Shown here: positions 10,080 through 19,734 of the stretch, in pieces
Layout: each line of letters starts with the position of its first letter
How positions within the stretch are numbered: position 1 is the stretch's first letter
Source of the DNA: Adiantum capillus-veneris
Taxonomy: Eukaryota > Streptophyta > Polypodiopsida > Polypodiales > Pteridaceae
Reading direction: 5' to 3'
Assembly: GCA_014529385.2 (NCBI GenBank)
Contig: CM043948.1
Span: 82,135,760 to 82,199,759, forward strand
Length of the DNA stretch: 64,000 bases
Translations under genes and position numbers: made by a program
The notes under the pieces: model-generated
The model's input: the letters and a program-made list of their open reading frames with translations, nothing else
What the model was told of the DNA's origin: nothing
Database searches by the model: none

Positions 10080-10712
10080 TGAGCCTTGCTTAGCCGAAGC
10101 TTCACAATCTCAGTAATCTTGGCCAAGGACTGGCTCTTAGCATTGGCATCAAGCAACTGATTGAACGATTGAGTCAACAAAAATTGAAATGGACGGCCAA
10201 ATGCTGCCTCATATGAAGCTCTACAAATGGCAGTGCGATAGGACTCAAAATTACTCATACTAATGGAGAATCAGAGATAGTGCTCCCAGTGAGACTGTTG
10301 ATCATGACATATGACTTTTAACACATTGAAGGCTGTAAATCTCAGTTTGATCATCCGGATTGGAGAATGAAATGCAAATGAAAAATTCAGCTTAGTGCCA
10401 AAATTTTTCAAAGACTGCTTGCCAAAAATGCGATATAAACTTGACATCTCTATCTGACACCATCGACTTTGGCAAACCACAAATGGGATACCAATGCTTA
10501 ATGAACAAACGTGCTATATCTTGTGTTGTAACTGTGGCCTTACAAGGAATTAATATGCATAACTTGCAGAAACAATCAACGATTGTTAACCATCGTGTAT
10601 TCCTTGAATACAAACTAGGTGAAAGATTAGTCACAAACACCATAGAAATATCTTGAAACAGGCCTTCGGGAATAGGCAACGGCATCAAAAGACCTTGTTG
10701 GAGCCCCATTGA
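10080..10712 (-). pseudogene. Ty3 integrase core (copy B1)
   Basis: Minus-strand frames read LLMPLPIPEGLFQDISMVFV (first catalytic Asp changed to Val here; copy B2 has SMDFV), RWLTIVDCFCKLCILIPCKA, GLPKSMVSDRDVKFISHFW (second Asp) and NFGTKLNFSFAFH. The C-terminal arm ends in KLRLSKAQEP. The protein breaks off at 10080, where copy B2 continues. Confidence 0.75.
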
Positions 10713-11050
10713 GCTTATCGAGGATACTCAATGCGAGGCATAGGAAACTTGTTCTTGATTGTCATCTTGTTGAGTGCCTTGTAATCTACATACAAACGAG
10801 ACTTCCTTGCGGACAAACAAAATAGGAGTAGCAAAAGGACTTACACTAGGTTGGATGAATCCCTTGGCCACCAGCTCAGCTAGCTGCCGCTCTAACTCTT
10901 CTCGAGACTTGTTCGAGCGGTAGGGAGCCTTGTTGATGGGCTGTGCTTCTTTCATGAGTTCGATGCGATGATTCTCCGAACGCTTGGGAGGGAGACAAGG
11001 TGGGAGATCATCATGCAAGAATAAATGCTCATACTTTTTAAACAAACCTG
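10713..11050 (-). pseudogene. Ty3 RT N-terminal part (copy B1)
   Basis: It reads FKKYEHLFLHDDLPPCLPP, then INKAPYRSNKSREELERQL, AELVAKGFIQPSVSPFATPI and LFVRKE, the standard opening of a Ty3 reverse transcriptase. After KFPMPRIEY...LNGA the sequence joins directly to the integrase. RT catalytic blocks, RNase H and the HHCC finger are therefore missing. Confidence 0.75.
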
Positions 11051-11089
11051 AATACTATTCTGTAGTCTTGAAGTCCTCAGTCACTGGAG

Positions 11090-11508
11090 TGGCATAAATG
11101 AACGTTGCTTGAGCTCCTCGACGTAGCTTGTGCTTAGAATGCACATGAGAGATTGGAGGCAAAGAATGAATGTCCCGCTCATTGCAAATGACCACAGGAG
11201 AGGCACCCGCTGATAGATAGTGAGCGTGTTGTCATCCCAATCTATTTGTGGCTTATGCTCACGAAACTATTCAATGCCTAAAATCATATCGCATCAGCCT
11301 AAGGACGCAACAAACTTGCGACAAAAGATGCTTGCTGAATAGAGATTGACACATTAGGACATTCATGTGTGATTGAAGAGTTCATGCAAGCAGTGAATGC
11401 AAACACCTTAATGGGAGTTATTGGATAGCTTCCAAGCGAGCCCTTATCACAAGAGAATCACTAATCACATCATGCACATTGCCAGGATCAAACAAGATTA
11501 CAAGACAA
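11090..11508 (-). pseudogene. Ty3 protease remnant (copy B1)
   Basis: Minus-strand pieces FDPGNVHDVISDSL (position of the D(S/T)G active site, here DPG) and CDMILGIE.FREHKPQIDWD (the ILG..W motif at the end of retroviral-type proteases) are recognisable, with stops between. The catalytic DSG motif is not intact. Confidence 0.5.
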
Positions 11509-12160
11509 CAAGGTTGCCCCCCACGTATGTACGGATTCTATCCGTACAATACGGATCCGTATTGTACGGATATGATCCGTACATACGATTTTTAAAAAAA
11601 GCAACAAATCCAGGCCGGATTGTCTTTGTGTGCTCACTTGTGTTGGATGAGGGTTTTATTAGCCCTTTAACCGTAGTTTGAAGTTTGCTTTGTAACAAGT
11701 CACCGCAGAGAGTGTAGGTAATGTAGAGAGAGCTGTATACTGCCTCGCAAAGCGAATCAGCTGTGGGATTCATTGCTTCTAAGTTTTTGTAGTTTGGGCA
11801 ATGATTAATGATCAATTGTCACTTTGTGGGATCAAAATTTGAGATCATATCATCGTACTGATCACAGATACTGTGTTTGATGTATGCATTCATGGTAATA
11901 GGTATTATGCATTTGTCAGTGCACAGGTGGCAAGTGACAAGTAACTTGATTGATGCTCGTGGCAAGTAGGTCTCTCCAATCAACTAGAGTGAGAGTTTAA
12001 ATCTTTGTAGGTTTCTATTGTGAAATTCCTATTTTTCTCTATTTTTAAAGTTTTTTAACCAATGGTCCATATTTTTACGTACCTTAAACCTCAATCCATA
12101 CAGGACTGCGTACCTTACGTACCGAATACGTACTGTATTTTTACGTATAGTTCCACCTTG
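11509..12160. mobile_element. hAT-like non-autonomous element (MITE), 652 bp
   Basis: It is bounded by a perfect 8-bp direct repeat CAAGACAA (11501-11508 and 12161-12168). The ends are inverted: left CAAGGTTGCCCCCCACGTA, right reverse-complemented CAAGGTGGAACTATACGTA (CAAGGT plus ACGTA shared). An 8-bp duplication with CAAGGT-type ends fits the hAT superfamily. It carries no transposase-length frame. Subterminal zones are rich in GTACGGAT and TACGTA motifs. It splits the gag-protease region of copy B1. Confidence 0.75.
11522..11586. repeat. near-perfect 64-bp palindrome near MITE left end
   Basis: The segment centres on TACGGATCCGTA with arms carrying CGTATGTACGGAT and ATCCGTACATACG. Only a few bases in the arms fail to pair. 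It could fold into a long hairpin or hold paired transposase-binding sites. Confidence 0.85.
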
Positions 12161-12168
12161 CAAGACAA

Positions 12169-13100
12169 TGACGATTCACATGACCATACACTTAATGAGA
12201 GACTCATCATGATAATCACTACTTGGCTCAAGCATGACACTAGCAGAAGATGTGGGTTCTTTCTTAGGTGATTCCTTAGGACAATCTCTTTTCCTGTGAC
12301 CTTTAGTGTGACACTTAAAACATCTTTCTTCTTTTCCATAAGCAGTTCTTTCCTCGAGACTTAACCAACCTCCTACAATTCCTGTAGGAGATTTTTCATC
12401 AGATGTTAACTTAGGGGTTTCCTAAGTTTTATCCTTTCCTTTATTATCAATGTTAGGTGAAGAGTTATGTGCTTTAGGTGTAAAGGAAGATTGAGAGGAA
12501 GAATTTCCGTTGTTTTTACCATTGTTCTTAACATTCTGTTGGTTCTGAGGGTTCTGCGGGGTACTTGAAGGTGCTTTGTTCGTCCTTTTGGGTTTACGGT
12601 GGTTGTGCTTAATTTCTTGCTTGAGAGTGATTCTGACGGCATCATTGTAGTCAGTAGGCAGAAGACCTTCACATTGTATTTAATGTGCTCGTCTAAACCA
12701 AAGAGGAAAGCCTCCTTACGCTTCTCGTATGGCTTACGTAATTGAACACCAATCTGCAAGACATGGTTAGGAAATGACATAATCGGAGTCCTATTTGCTC
12801 GAGATCCCGCCATTCCTCTATCAACCGATCAAGGTATTGTGGTTGCAAAAAGTGATCCTTGAGTTTAGCTTGGAAGTCGGCCTGACTATAGGACAATGGG
12901 ACGTCATCCTCGGCACGCACAAGGTGCTCGGCCAAATGTGTCTTGCTAGGCTTGATACCAATTAGTGGCATTGATTGATACATACATGATGACTGTCAAA
13001 ACTTTACTGCTGCTGTTTTTTTGCTAGTTGCAAAGTAAGCGTTAAATTGATGCAACCAAGAAAAATTAGGGATGCATCCATCTTACTATCATACTTATTG
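12169..13100 (-). pseudogene. Ty3 gag with zinc knuckle (copy B1)
   Basis: Minus-strand frames read GIKPSKTHLAEHLVRAED, QADFQAKLKDHFLQPQYLDR, then LQIGVQLRKPYEKRKEAFLF and GLDEHIKYNVKV, typical of the Ty3 gag (capsid) domain. The knuckle CFKCHTKGHRKRDCP (CX2CX4HX4C) follows near 12300 and would bind RNA in the particle. The reading frame changes at least twice. The gag of copy B3 (41900-43440) matches it. Confidence 0.7.
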
Positions 13101-13104
13101 AAAG

Positions 13105-13500
13105 TCAACTGTGCAAGCATCTTCAGCTGTATAGACTTAAAGAGCGGATATCATCAGATATGAATGCTGTCCATAAGACCGCTTTTCGCACTACCTTTGG
13201 ACTCTATGAATTTTTGTTAATGCCCTTCGTTGACCCATGCTTGTGTCACATTCAATTGAATGACGGATTGAATTTTCAGCCCACACCGAGCTCTTATAAG
13301 AGTACTCTTTAATAACATAGTCTTTTCAAAGACAGAGGAGGAACATCAGAGGCACTTGGATATGGTTGTTTCAGGAACTGCGAAAGCATGAGTTGCATGT
13401 AAATGCAAAGAAAGCGACTTCTTTCTCACGGAAATACACTATCTTGGCTTGATCAACGCTCGTGCCACATTCAATTTTGAATGATGGATCGACTTTAAAC
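13105..13500 (+). pseudogene. Ty3 reverse transcriptase fragment
   Basis: The plus strand reads FSCIDLKSGYHQI (RT block A), then MNAVHKTAFRTTFGLYEFLL, MPF, and a degraded LTNAPATFN-type block B (LTHACVTFN). EEEHQRHLDMVVQELRKHEL follows in another frame. Near 13459 a second LINARATFN-like copy of the same block appears. It is opposite in orientation to the adjoining family-B gag and joins it near 13103. Confidence 0.65.
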
Positions 13501-13501
13501 T

Positions 13502-14632
13502 TCAAAAAAATTGGCCGTTTCGGATTCTGTGCATTTTTGCCCGTTTCTGTCTGTTGGTGGCGTTTCGGCCCGTTCCCCCGCCGTTCCCTTGCCGTTCTGG
13601 TGACAACAACTCATCCAGAACGCCCATCCGTTCTGGGCCGTTCCCTTCCAACCCGCCTTGTCGGAATGCCGTTCTGGCATTCCAGGCGTCATGGAACGTG
13701 TTCCCTGCGGAGTCGTCTGGAGGTGGAGGGGAGGGAGGAGGTAGAGGTGGTGGAGCTGAGGTGGAGGAGGCCTCCTCAGGGGGCTCCTGTTGGAGGGGGT
13801 CAAAACGGTTTCCTATTGGAACCCAACGCTGTTGCGTTGCAGGAGGTCGGCCACGGGGGGGGGGGGCAGTGTGGCTAGCCCGTCCCTGTTGACAAAGGCC
13901 GGGTACCTCTTGCCAGCCATTAGCTGGTTGATCGCTGGCCTCTATTGAGGTACTAGCTTGTGTGTCGTGGGTACTTGTCTGCTGGGCATGCTCAGCCTTG
14001 GGAGGGTGCGCATGCGTTGTGGGTCGAGATCTCCTGCGAGGACATGCCTTCACTAAGTGGCCCATCTGCTTGCAAATGAAGCACTGGTTCCGGAGTCTCG
14101 AATACTCCACCCTTCCACCCTCTGACGTGACCATCCCCCACTCACCCTAGGTAGCAAGCTCACCTTCGGGGGGGGGGGGAGTCTCACGAATCATAACGCG
14201 AACTGAAGGCACATCGGCAGCCTTGGCTGCAGCTGAAGCTGTCGTGCGCAGGATCTCTAAGACTGTCCCAATCTCTGAACCAATCCTGGAAAGAAGCGTT
14301 AAATATTCCCGCCTTAGGTCGGGGAAGGAGTCCGGAGTAGGCAAGTCTGCCTCCTCTACAAGGACATCCGATGTAGGATCGAACCCATGGCGCCACTGTT
14401 GGAAGTGAGCTCCGATTGCTCGGATGGCCAACGGATTCATCGAGATGACCTTGGCCGGCATATCGGGAGTCTCGAACTCTATCTGATAGTATCTCGGCCC
14501 GAGGAGCTGGATGTCAATGAACTTTCCCACCTCTGCTAGAAGGCGGGCGTGCAGAAGGTCGCATACCTCTCCTCGACTGGGACGGCTGCCAATGATCTTG
14601 CAGATGACAGAGGTGGCCTGAAGGCACTCCAC
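13502..14632 (-). pseudogene. LINE ORF1 (RNA-binding protein with zinc knuckle)
   Basis: On the minus strand, residues from MECLQATSVICKIIGSRPSR through LGPRYYQIEFETPDMPAK to FQQWRHGFDP resemble the RRM-like DUF4283 domain of plant LINE ORF1. One in-frame TAG at 14147-14149 interrupts it. The same frame then continues to CFICKQMGHLVKACP (CX2CX4HX4C) and a long Pro/Ser/Gln-rich tail ending at 13502. Apart from that stop the frame is open for about 376 codons, unusually good for this window. An upstream extension in the same frame is possible to about 14830. The protein would coat LINE RNA. Confidence 0.7.
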
Positions 14633-14839
14633 CTCTGCTGTGAGACTGGCGGCAATAGGGCAAATCGGATGGTGGGCTCGACAGGGTCGGGCGAGGTGGC
14701 TTCATTTGAGTCCCTCTATGGCGGAGCACGAGCGTCCATCTGTGTCTGCTATTGCTGGCGGGTTGGGTGATGGCGCGACCTTTACTGTTGCAAACCCTTA
14801 CTCTTAAGGGAATCCAAACCAGGATAAATAAGGTCGGCA

Positions 14840-15367
14840 CAGTGAAGAAAGGGGGGGGGGGGGGGGGGGGGGGGGGCTGCGGGTGATGTGTGTGAGGAGG
14901 GTTGAGGGTTGGGCAGGCAGCGGGCTGAAGCGAAAGGGGGATAGGCAGTGGGCGCGCGAGAGGAGGGTTGTGTGGGAGGCGGGCAGCGCGGGGGGTAGGG
15001 CTAGATGGTGCAAGCAGGAGGGAGGGGAGTGGGTCGGCAAGGAGAGCAAAGCAGCGAGCGCGTCTTGAATGACAATTGAGGACAATTGTTTAGAAGGCAG
15101 AGGGATGTTGCTAAATGGACTATTTTCTTGTTTTTTGAGTAATTTGTATTTAACGAAATTAGGATATTTAAATATGTACACATGAAAATTGAAATATCAA
15201 TGTTAGGAAGTGTAGATCTATTGGAACTGATAAAAGCCATCAGGAATGAACAACTATGATGTGTCATATGTGAGTGACATTAAGCATCGTGAAGGAGTTG
15301 TTCAGTAAGTTTGATGGAAGACATTGGGAAATAGGTAAACCCGATGCGTCACAGGATAGGTATCGGA
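14840..15367. other. unassigned repeat-poor stretch with poly(G)
   Basis: No gene recognised. It holds the 26-base G run at 14851-14876, a G-rich zone to about 15060, and AT-rich sequence up to the solo LTR at 15368. In gene context it is intronic. Confidence 0.4.
14851..14876 (+). repeat. homopolymer G26
   Basis: Twenty-six consecutive G bases. Such a run can form stacked G-quadruplexes and is also a common place for assembly or sequencing error. Confidence 0.95.
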
Positions 15368-15982
15368 TGTAATAGACTTGGACACTCCAAGTCGAGAATC
15401 TACCGAGACACCACAGATAATCACTTCGAAACAGTTCACAGTTCACAATTGATTCAACACTGTTCGACGGAATTCCGTGCCTAGAGATATTGGCCCAAAG
15501 ATTGACGTCCCTTTCGGTATTTCTTTTTGTATTAATTTGCAACTCAAAGTACAAGCGAGTAGTCGGGACTCACTCTTAGACTCTGCGTCCAGATGCTCTG
15601 AGAAGTGAGAGCCCAATCTACTTATTTAAAGAGTTTACAAGGGTTGCTAAAAAGCAGAGCCCAAAAGCTTCAAAATCAAAAGCACTTAAAAAAAAATAAA
15701 GTTCTCTCTCTCTCTCTTGCTTAGTGTAAAATAAAACAAGTCCCAAAAGCTTCAGCTTTAGATTTTCAGCCAATAGTGCGTTGGCAAAAACAACCCTCAG
15801 CTTCCGTAAAACACTGAGGTCCGTACATGCTGCCACGTGTCCACAGTTCCGTAATTCCCGGGTTCTGCACCGCATTTTGCGGGGGCTGTTGTACAGCCAG
15901 CCACGTCAGCAAACCAGCCATGCCTTTGCAAGAGGGTGTGTGTGACATGTGTACTGGGCAGCCACGTCACAAAGTTGTGACA
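15368..15982 (-). repeat. solo LTR of family-A Ty3 element
   Basis: This is the reverse complement of the LTR at 2322-2823: same start (TGTCACAACTTTGTGACGTG on the minus strand), the same TACCGAAAGGGACGTCAATC-like block and the same end TATTACA. There is no purine tract before it and no primer-binding site after it, so it is a solo LTR left by recombination between two LTRs. Flanking pentamers are TCGGA (15363-15367) and TTGGA (15983-15987), a near match expected of an old target-site duplication. Confidence 0.75.
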
Positions 15983-16987
15983 TTGGATATGGAATATTCC
16001 ATTGGTATGGTAGGAAATCCGAATTGGATAAAGGATAACTCGTAAAGACGCAGGCACAAGTATAAAGATGGGTTTTGAGAAGCTTAAAAATGAAGATGTT
16101 TTCAAGTGCTCTCGGGAAAGCAGATGCTTTCCTGCGAGGAAATCTATGTCTGCATTGCATCTGTGCATGAGGTTGCATCCAGGGACGACGCTTGGGGAGT
16201 GCTGTGTAGCATCAATTTACAGCGCACAAGTTTTTCCTTGAGTTTTTAAACAGGCTCACATTTTTAATAAGTGTCCGGCTGGCCACTTAATAAGTGGTCA
16301 GCCAATTATTAAAAAATAAAAGAAAAAATAAGGAGGTGCCCCCTTTATGGCTAAAAACTGCGATTTCTTTCTCTCTCCTCTCTCTAATGCTGCTGCTAGG
16401 CGCCGCTCTTTCTCCTGCCATCTATTCCAGCGTTGCCTCCTTTTTGCTATTGTTGGAGGATGTTAGCCAACTATTCTTGCTGTAGCGAGGAGCATATAAA
16501 CTCATCACTAGCGCTCCTCCTTCCGAGTTTTCCTAGCGCGATCACAAGGAGACTCTGCCGCTGCGGAATTGCAAGTGATCGCAAGAAGTTGGAGTACGGA
16601 GGTCGCTTTTTTGTACTAGGAGCGACATATGAAGTTTGTGAATACGCTCTATGAGTTGTTGATTCCGGAAACGGAATCCGGAATGATCTGCGGAGCTTTG
16701 CGCTCTGAGTCCATACGACAAAGGAATTGGAATTGGGAGCTCGGCTCTCGGAATTTCCCAACGGTAAATAAACGACCATTAGTCTAAGATATGGAACGGA
16801 GGGGTTTTCTCCGGTTCTTGTGCTTGTAAAAATATTCTCCCTGATTAAAGATTCTCTTTAAGGGAGCCCATCTTCTGGTCCCTAATACTGTGTCGATCTT
16901 CTCCCTCGTCTCTTTTGGTCAATATTCTATTTATTTTCAGCTTATTGATTATTCATATGTGCTCCCGTTTGTGACACTTCGTAAGAG
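15983..16987. other. unassigned intronic sequence, possible second solo LTR
   Basis: No coding match. The segment from about 16250 to 16987 has LTR-like composition: GAGCATATAAACTC as a possible TATA region near 16490, CT-rich leader text, and CTCCCGTTTGTGACA near its right end. No confirmed ends, purine tract or duplication was found, so LTR status is a guess. Confidence 0.3.
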
Positions 16988-17051
16988 AGATGTGTAGTAA
17001 CTAGAGAGAATGATAATGTGAGTGAAGGTTCTCTATTTTCTTGTGTGTGGG

Positions 17052-17116
<65 letters not shown>
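16988..17116. repeat. family-B LTR scrap and (AG)n microsatellite
   Basis: GAGAGATGTGTAGTAACTAG and GAGTGAAGGTTCTC resemble the GA-rich block of the family-B LTR. They are followed by a pure (AG)n run, 17054-17116, that ends 16 bases before the exon at 17133. Confidence 0.6.
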
Positions 17117-17120
<4 letters not shown>

Positions 17121-17132
17121 ATGGTTTTGTAG

Positions 17133-18132
17133 CTTTTTGAGCTGGCTACGGCGTGTCAGGCTGTGATTTGTTGCAGGGTTGCTCCCTCACAAAAGTCTAA
17201 TATTGTTTCCTTGGTCAAAGATAAGGCACAGGAGATGACACTAGCCATAGGTGATGGTAAGTGTTTAATCAATATTTAATGGAATGTTGACCTCATGTGA
17301 GTATTCCGTGATAGTTACAGTGATCGTAGGAGCAAATGATGTCCCTATGCTGCAAAAGGCACATGTCGGCATTGGGCTCAGTGGTCAAGAAGGTAGACAA
17401 GCAGTCATGTCGTCTGATTTCTCAATGGGTCAATTCAGATTCTTGAGCAAGTTGTTACTGGTCCATGGCCATTGGAATTATCAGCGGCTATCATACATGG
17501 TGCTTTATAACTTTTACCGTAATGCTGTCTTTGTGATGATGCTTTTCTGGTAAGCATTTTCTACAGGTTCAATTGCGCGACTATCTGAATATGTTGTAAG
17601 GTGTTTATGAGCCCTCTTCCATTTAAGCGGAATCACTAAATCAGGTCTGGTTGTATTTGTACAGGTTTATTCTTCAGACGGCCTTCTCAGCCTCATCTGC
17701 AATTTTTGATTGGAACCTTATGTTCTACTCTCTGATATATACATCCGTGCCCACTGTTGTTGTAGGAATCTTTGATAAAGATATTAGCCAGAAAACTCTA
17801 CTGGAGAATCCCCCTCTTTATGGAGCTGGACAGAGAGATGAAAATTATAACAGTTTATTATTTTGGATAACTATGTTGGACACCCTTTGGCAAAGCTTAG
17901 TTCTCTTCTATGTACCGCTGTACACTTATCAAGTTAGCACGATTGATATATGGAGCATAGGAAGCTTATGGACGGTTGCCGTTGTTATCTTGGTAAATCT
18001 ACATCTTGCGATGGATGTTCAGCATTGGACATGGATAACGCATTTGGCCATCTGGGGCTCAATTGCATCAACCTTCGGTTGTCTTTTTATCCTTGATTCC
18101 ATCACAGTAGAGAGCTTTCTTCCCCATTACAG
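17133..18132 (+). CDS. P4-type ATPase (phospholipid flippase), ALA1-like: three exons of the C-terminal half
   Basis: Exons 17133-17256, 17330-17549 and 17665-18132 are joined by GT-AG introns with GTAAG donors. The first encodes the P-domain end ([15 protein letters not shown], then MTLAIGDG). The split GDG codon continues as [20 protein letters not shown], the hinge motif of P-type ATPases in its P4 form. Then come [20 protein letters not shown] and membrane segments 5 to 9 ([72 protein letters not shown]). P4 ATPases use ATP to move aminophospholipids to the cytosolic leaflet, with an ALIS/CDC50 partner. No stop or frameshift is seen. The phosphorylation and nucleotide-binding domains must lie upstream of the window. 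The wording of the last 150 residues is closer to plant ALA1 than to the ALA3-12 group. Confidence 0.93.
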
Positions 18133-18278
18133 GTAAGGACCTTATTCACTTTCTTTCTCAAGTGCTTGTGTATGTTTTCAAAATCAATATTGAAGCTTAG
18201 CAAATTATGGTTATATGGAGTGAATGCGATTTTCTTGCCAAGGGCAAGAAATAACCTTGCTTTGAAATCATTATATTC

Positions 18279-18301
18279 TATATATATATATATATATATA
18301 T

Positions 18302-18381
<80 letters not shown>
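18279..18381. repeat. compound (TA)n(GA)n microsatellite
   Basis: (TA)n from 18279 to 18302 runs into (GA)n from 18305 to 18381, in the intron about 150 bp after the donor site. Confidence 0.95.
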
Positions 18382-18384
<3 letters not shown>

Positions 18385-18579
18385 TTACGATCAGCACCTA
18401 CAGCACCGGCTTGCCCTTGCCCCCTCCTGCCTTTGCTTCTCCTGCCACCAGCGCACATCTTACAATCAGCGCCTACAGCACCAGCCCGTCCTTGTGAGCC
18501 CTTGCTTCTCCCGTCACCTCCGCCATTATCAAGATTCAAACCTTGCTGCGCCTTTTGAGCCTCAACCTTGCTTGTAAGG
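18382..18579. repeat. imperfect duplication between microsatellite and LTR
   Basis: CAGCACCTACAGCACCGGCT and CAGCGCCTACAGCACCAGCC start two related units about 70 bp apart, each followed by GCCCTTGC and CTTCTCC-rich text. Nature unknown. It ends at the family-B LTR. Confidence 0.5.
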
Positions 18580-19711
18580 TGCAGCGGAAGTGAATGTTGA
18601 TATTGCTCCAGATGAGTGCTCCGAAATGTGCTCAAGGGTTCCTTTTACTTACGGAAGGGAGAGCCTTCCGTTCCTTAAGAGAGAGAGTGCACTGATCACA
18701 AAAAAGTGAATGCTGTTGTGAATGAAAGTACTGAGACTGAGAGAAGAATACGACACCCGGTGGTTCTCAAACCCTCCTCCAAGGGCCCCCCTCTCTATGG
18801 CGAGAGAGGTCTATGCTATAGATTGCACAAATCTGGTACAATGGTCTAGATGCAATGGACTTGCCGACGATGTCGACGACAACGATGACGACGACGAGGA
18901 CGGGCTGAAAACTGAAAACACTAGGGCTGAAATGCTGAAATCTGCAAACTGCTGACTATCTGCTGAACTCTTGACATTGTGTCGGCGAGGATGGCGATGA
19001 CGACGACTCGACGACGATGCACTGAAAACGCAGATGCTGAAATCTGAAAACAGTGGGCTGAAACTGTAAACGCTGGCTGACTCGACGGTGTGGCGAGGAT
19101 CTGCTGTGGGTAGGTGAGATGTGCGAGGCTAGGGGCTGGATCTGCAAAGGCTAAGTGCTGAAAACTGAAAACGCTGATGTTCTTGGCTGATCTGGCATCG
19201 TGAAACTTCAAAATGCTCGGCCTGATCTACTACAGAAACGCTAGGGCTGATCTGCTACAAAAAACCCCAGGCTGATCTTGTTGGCTGAAAGCGCTAGGGC
19301 TCTCTGCCGGTCTTGCTGAGAAGGTGCACTGCAAGTTGCTAAAACTTCTTTTGCTTCTTCTTCTAAAACTGCTCGTCCCTTGTCTGCTTATATAGCTGCT
19401 GGAAGCTGGGTGAGCTACAACCCACGACCCTGTGAATTGGTAAATTAATTAAATAAAAATGTCAAATTCTCTGTAAGATGTACTGTCCGGAAACTGGCCG
19501 GGAATTGGACCTTCTGCTCAGACAATGCATATGCTGGTCCCTGGGTGGTATTGGGCGTGCAATCAGAGGATATGCAACTAATCTAAGTGCTTGGACATGC
19601 ACGGCCTGCTCACAGGCTCAGAAAGGTGCCAGAACACTTCCTAATCTGACCTGAACCCTAGACCTAAGATAGCTTGTCCACATGCACATAGGTTTAGATG
19701 TGCACGTGATA
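18580..19711 (-). repeat. 3' LTR of copy B2
   Basis: About 1.13 kb. On the minus strand it starts TATCACGTGCACATCTAAAC directly after the purine tract (the canonical TG start has become TA) and ends near the CCGCTGCA block at 18580. Middle part: repeated CTGAAAACGCT-like units and GACGACGA-rich stretches (18850-19300), plus a GA-rich block near 18680-18760. Confidence 0.7.
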
Positions 19712-19724
19712 TCCTCTCCTTTTC
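19712..19724 (-). promoter_or_regulatory. polypurine tract of copy B2
   Basis: On the minus strand GAAAAGGAGAGGA immediately precedes the LTR start. The coding frame ends with TGA a few bases before it, so coding region, purine tract and LTR abut as in compact Ty3 elements. Confidence 0.75.
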
Positions 19725-19734
19725 AAAGCGAGTT

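Larger units (their letters stand above)
8785..13100 (-). mobile_element. Ty3/gypsy family-B element, copy B1, decayed
   Basis: On the minus strand this reads gag (13100 to 12169), protease, start of RT, integrase, then an LTR. A 652-bp hAT-like MITE is inserted between gag and protease. A deletion removes most of RT, RNase H and the integrase zinc finger. The related copies at 18580-22640 and 41830-44942 supply the missing parts and show what was lost. Confidence 0.7.

Noticed and set aside
9717-10082. 121-codon plus-strand frame as a gene
   Set aside because: It spans a family-B LTR end and a 468-bp-repeat fragment, so it is an accidental frame over repeats.
11522-11586. Rho-independent terminator
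   Set aside because: The palindrome lies in a plant transposon, is not GC-rich and has no T run of the required kind.
13554-13892. Plus-strand frames opposite LINE ORF1
   Set aside because: They are antisense shadows of the minus-strand gag-like frame, which has a zinc knuckle and continuous context.
15983-17132. A further upstream flippase exon
   Set aside because: No frame here encodes the expected P4 ATPase segments (phosphorylation motif or nucleotide-binding region). The upstream exon must lie outside the window or be too short to see.
18302-18382. Open frames with long Arg-Glu or Ser-Leu runs over (GA)n tracts here and at 23821, 32323, 33419, 34672, 41290 and 49281
   Set aside because: They are translations of microsatellites without any coding context.
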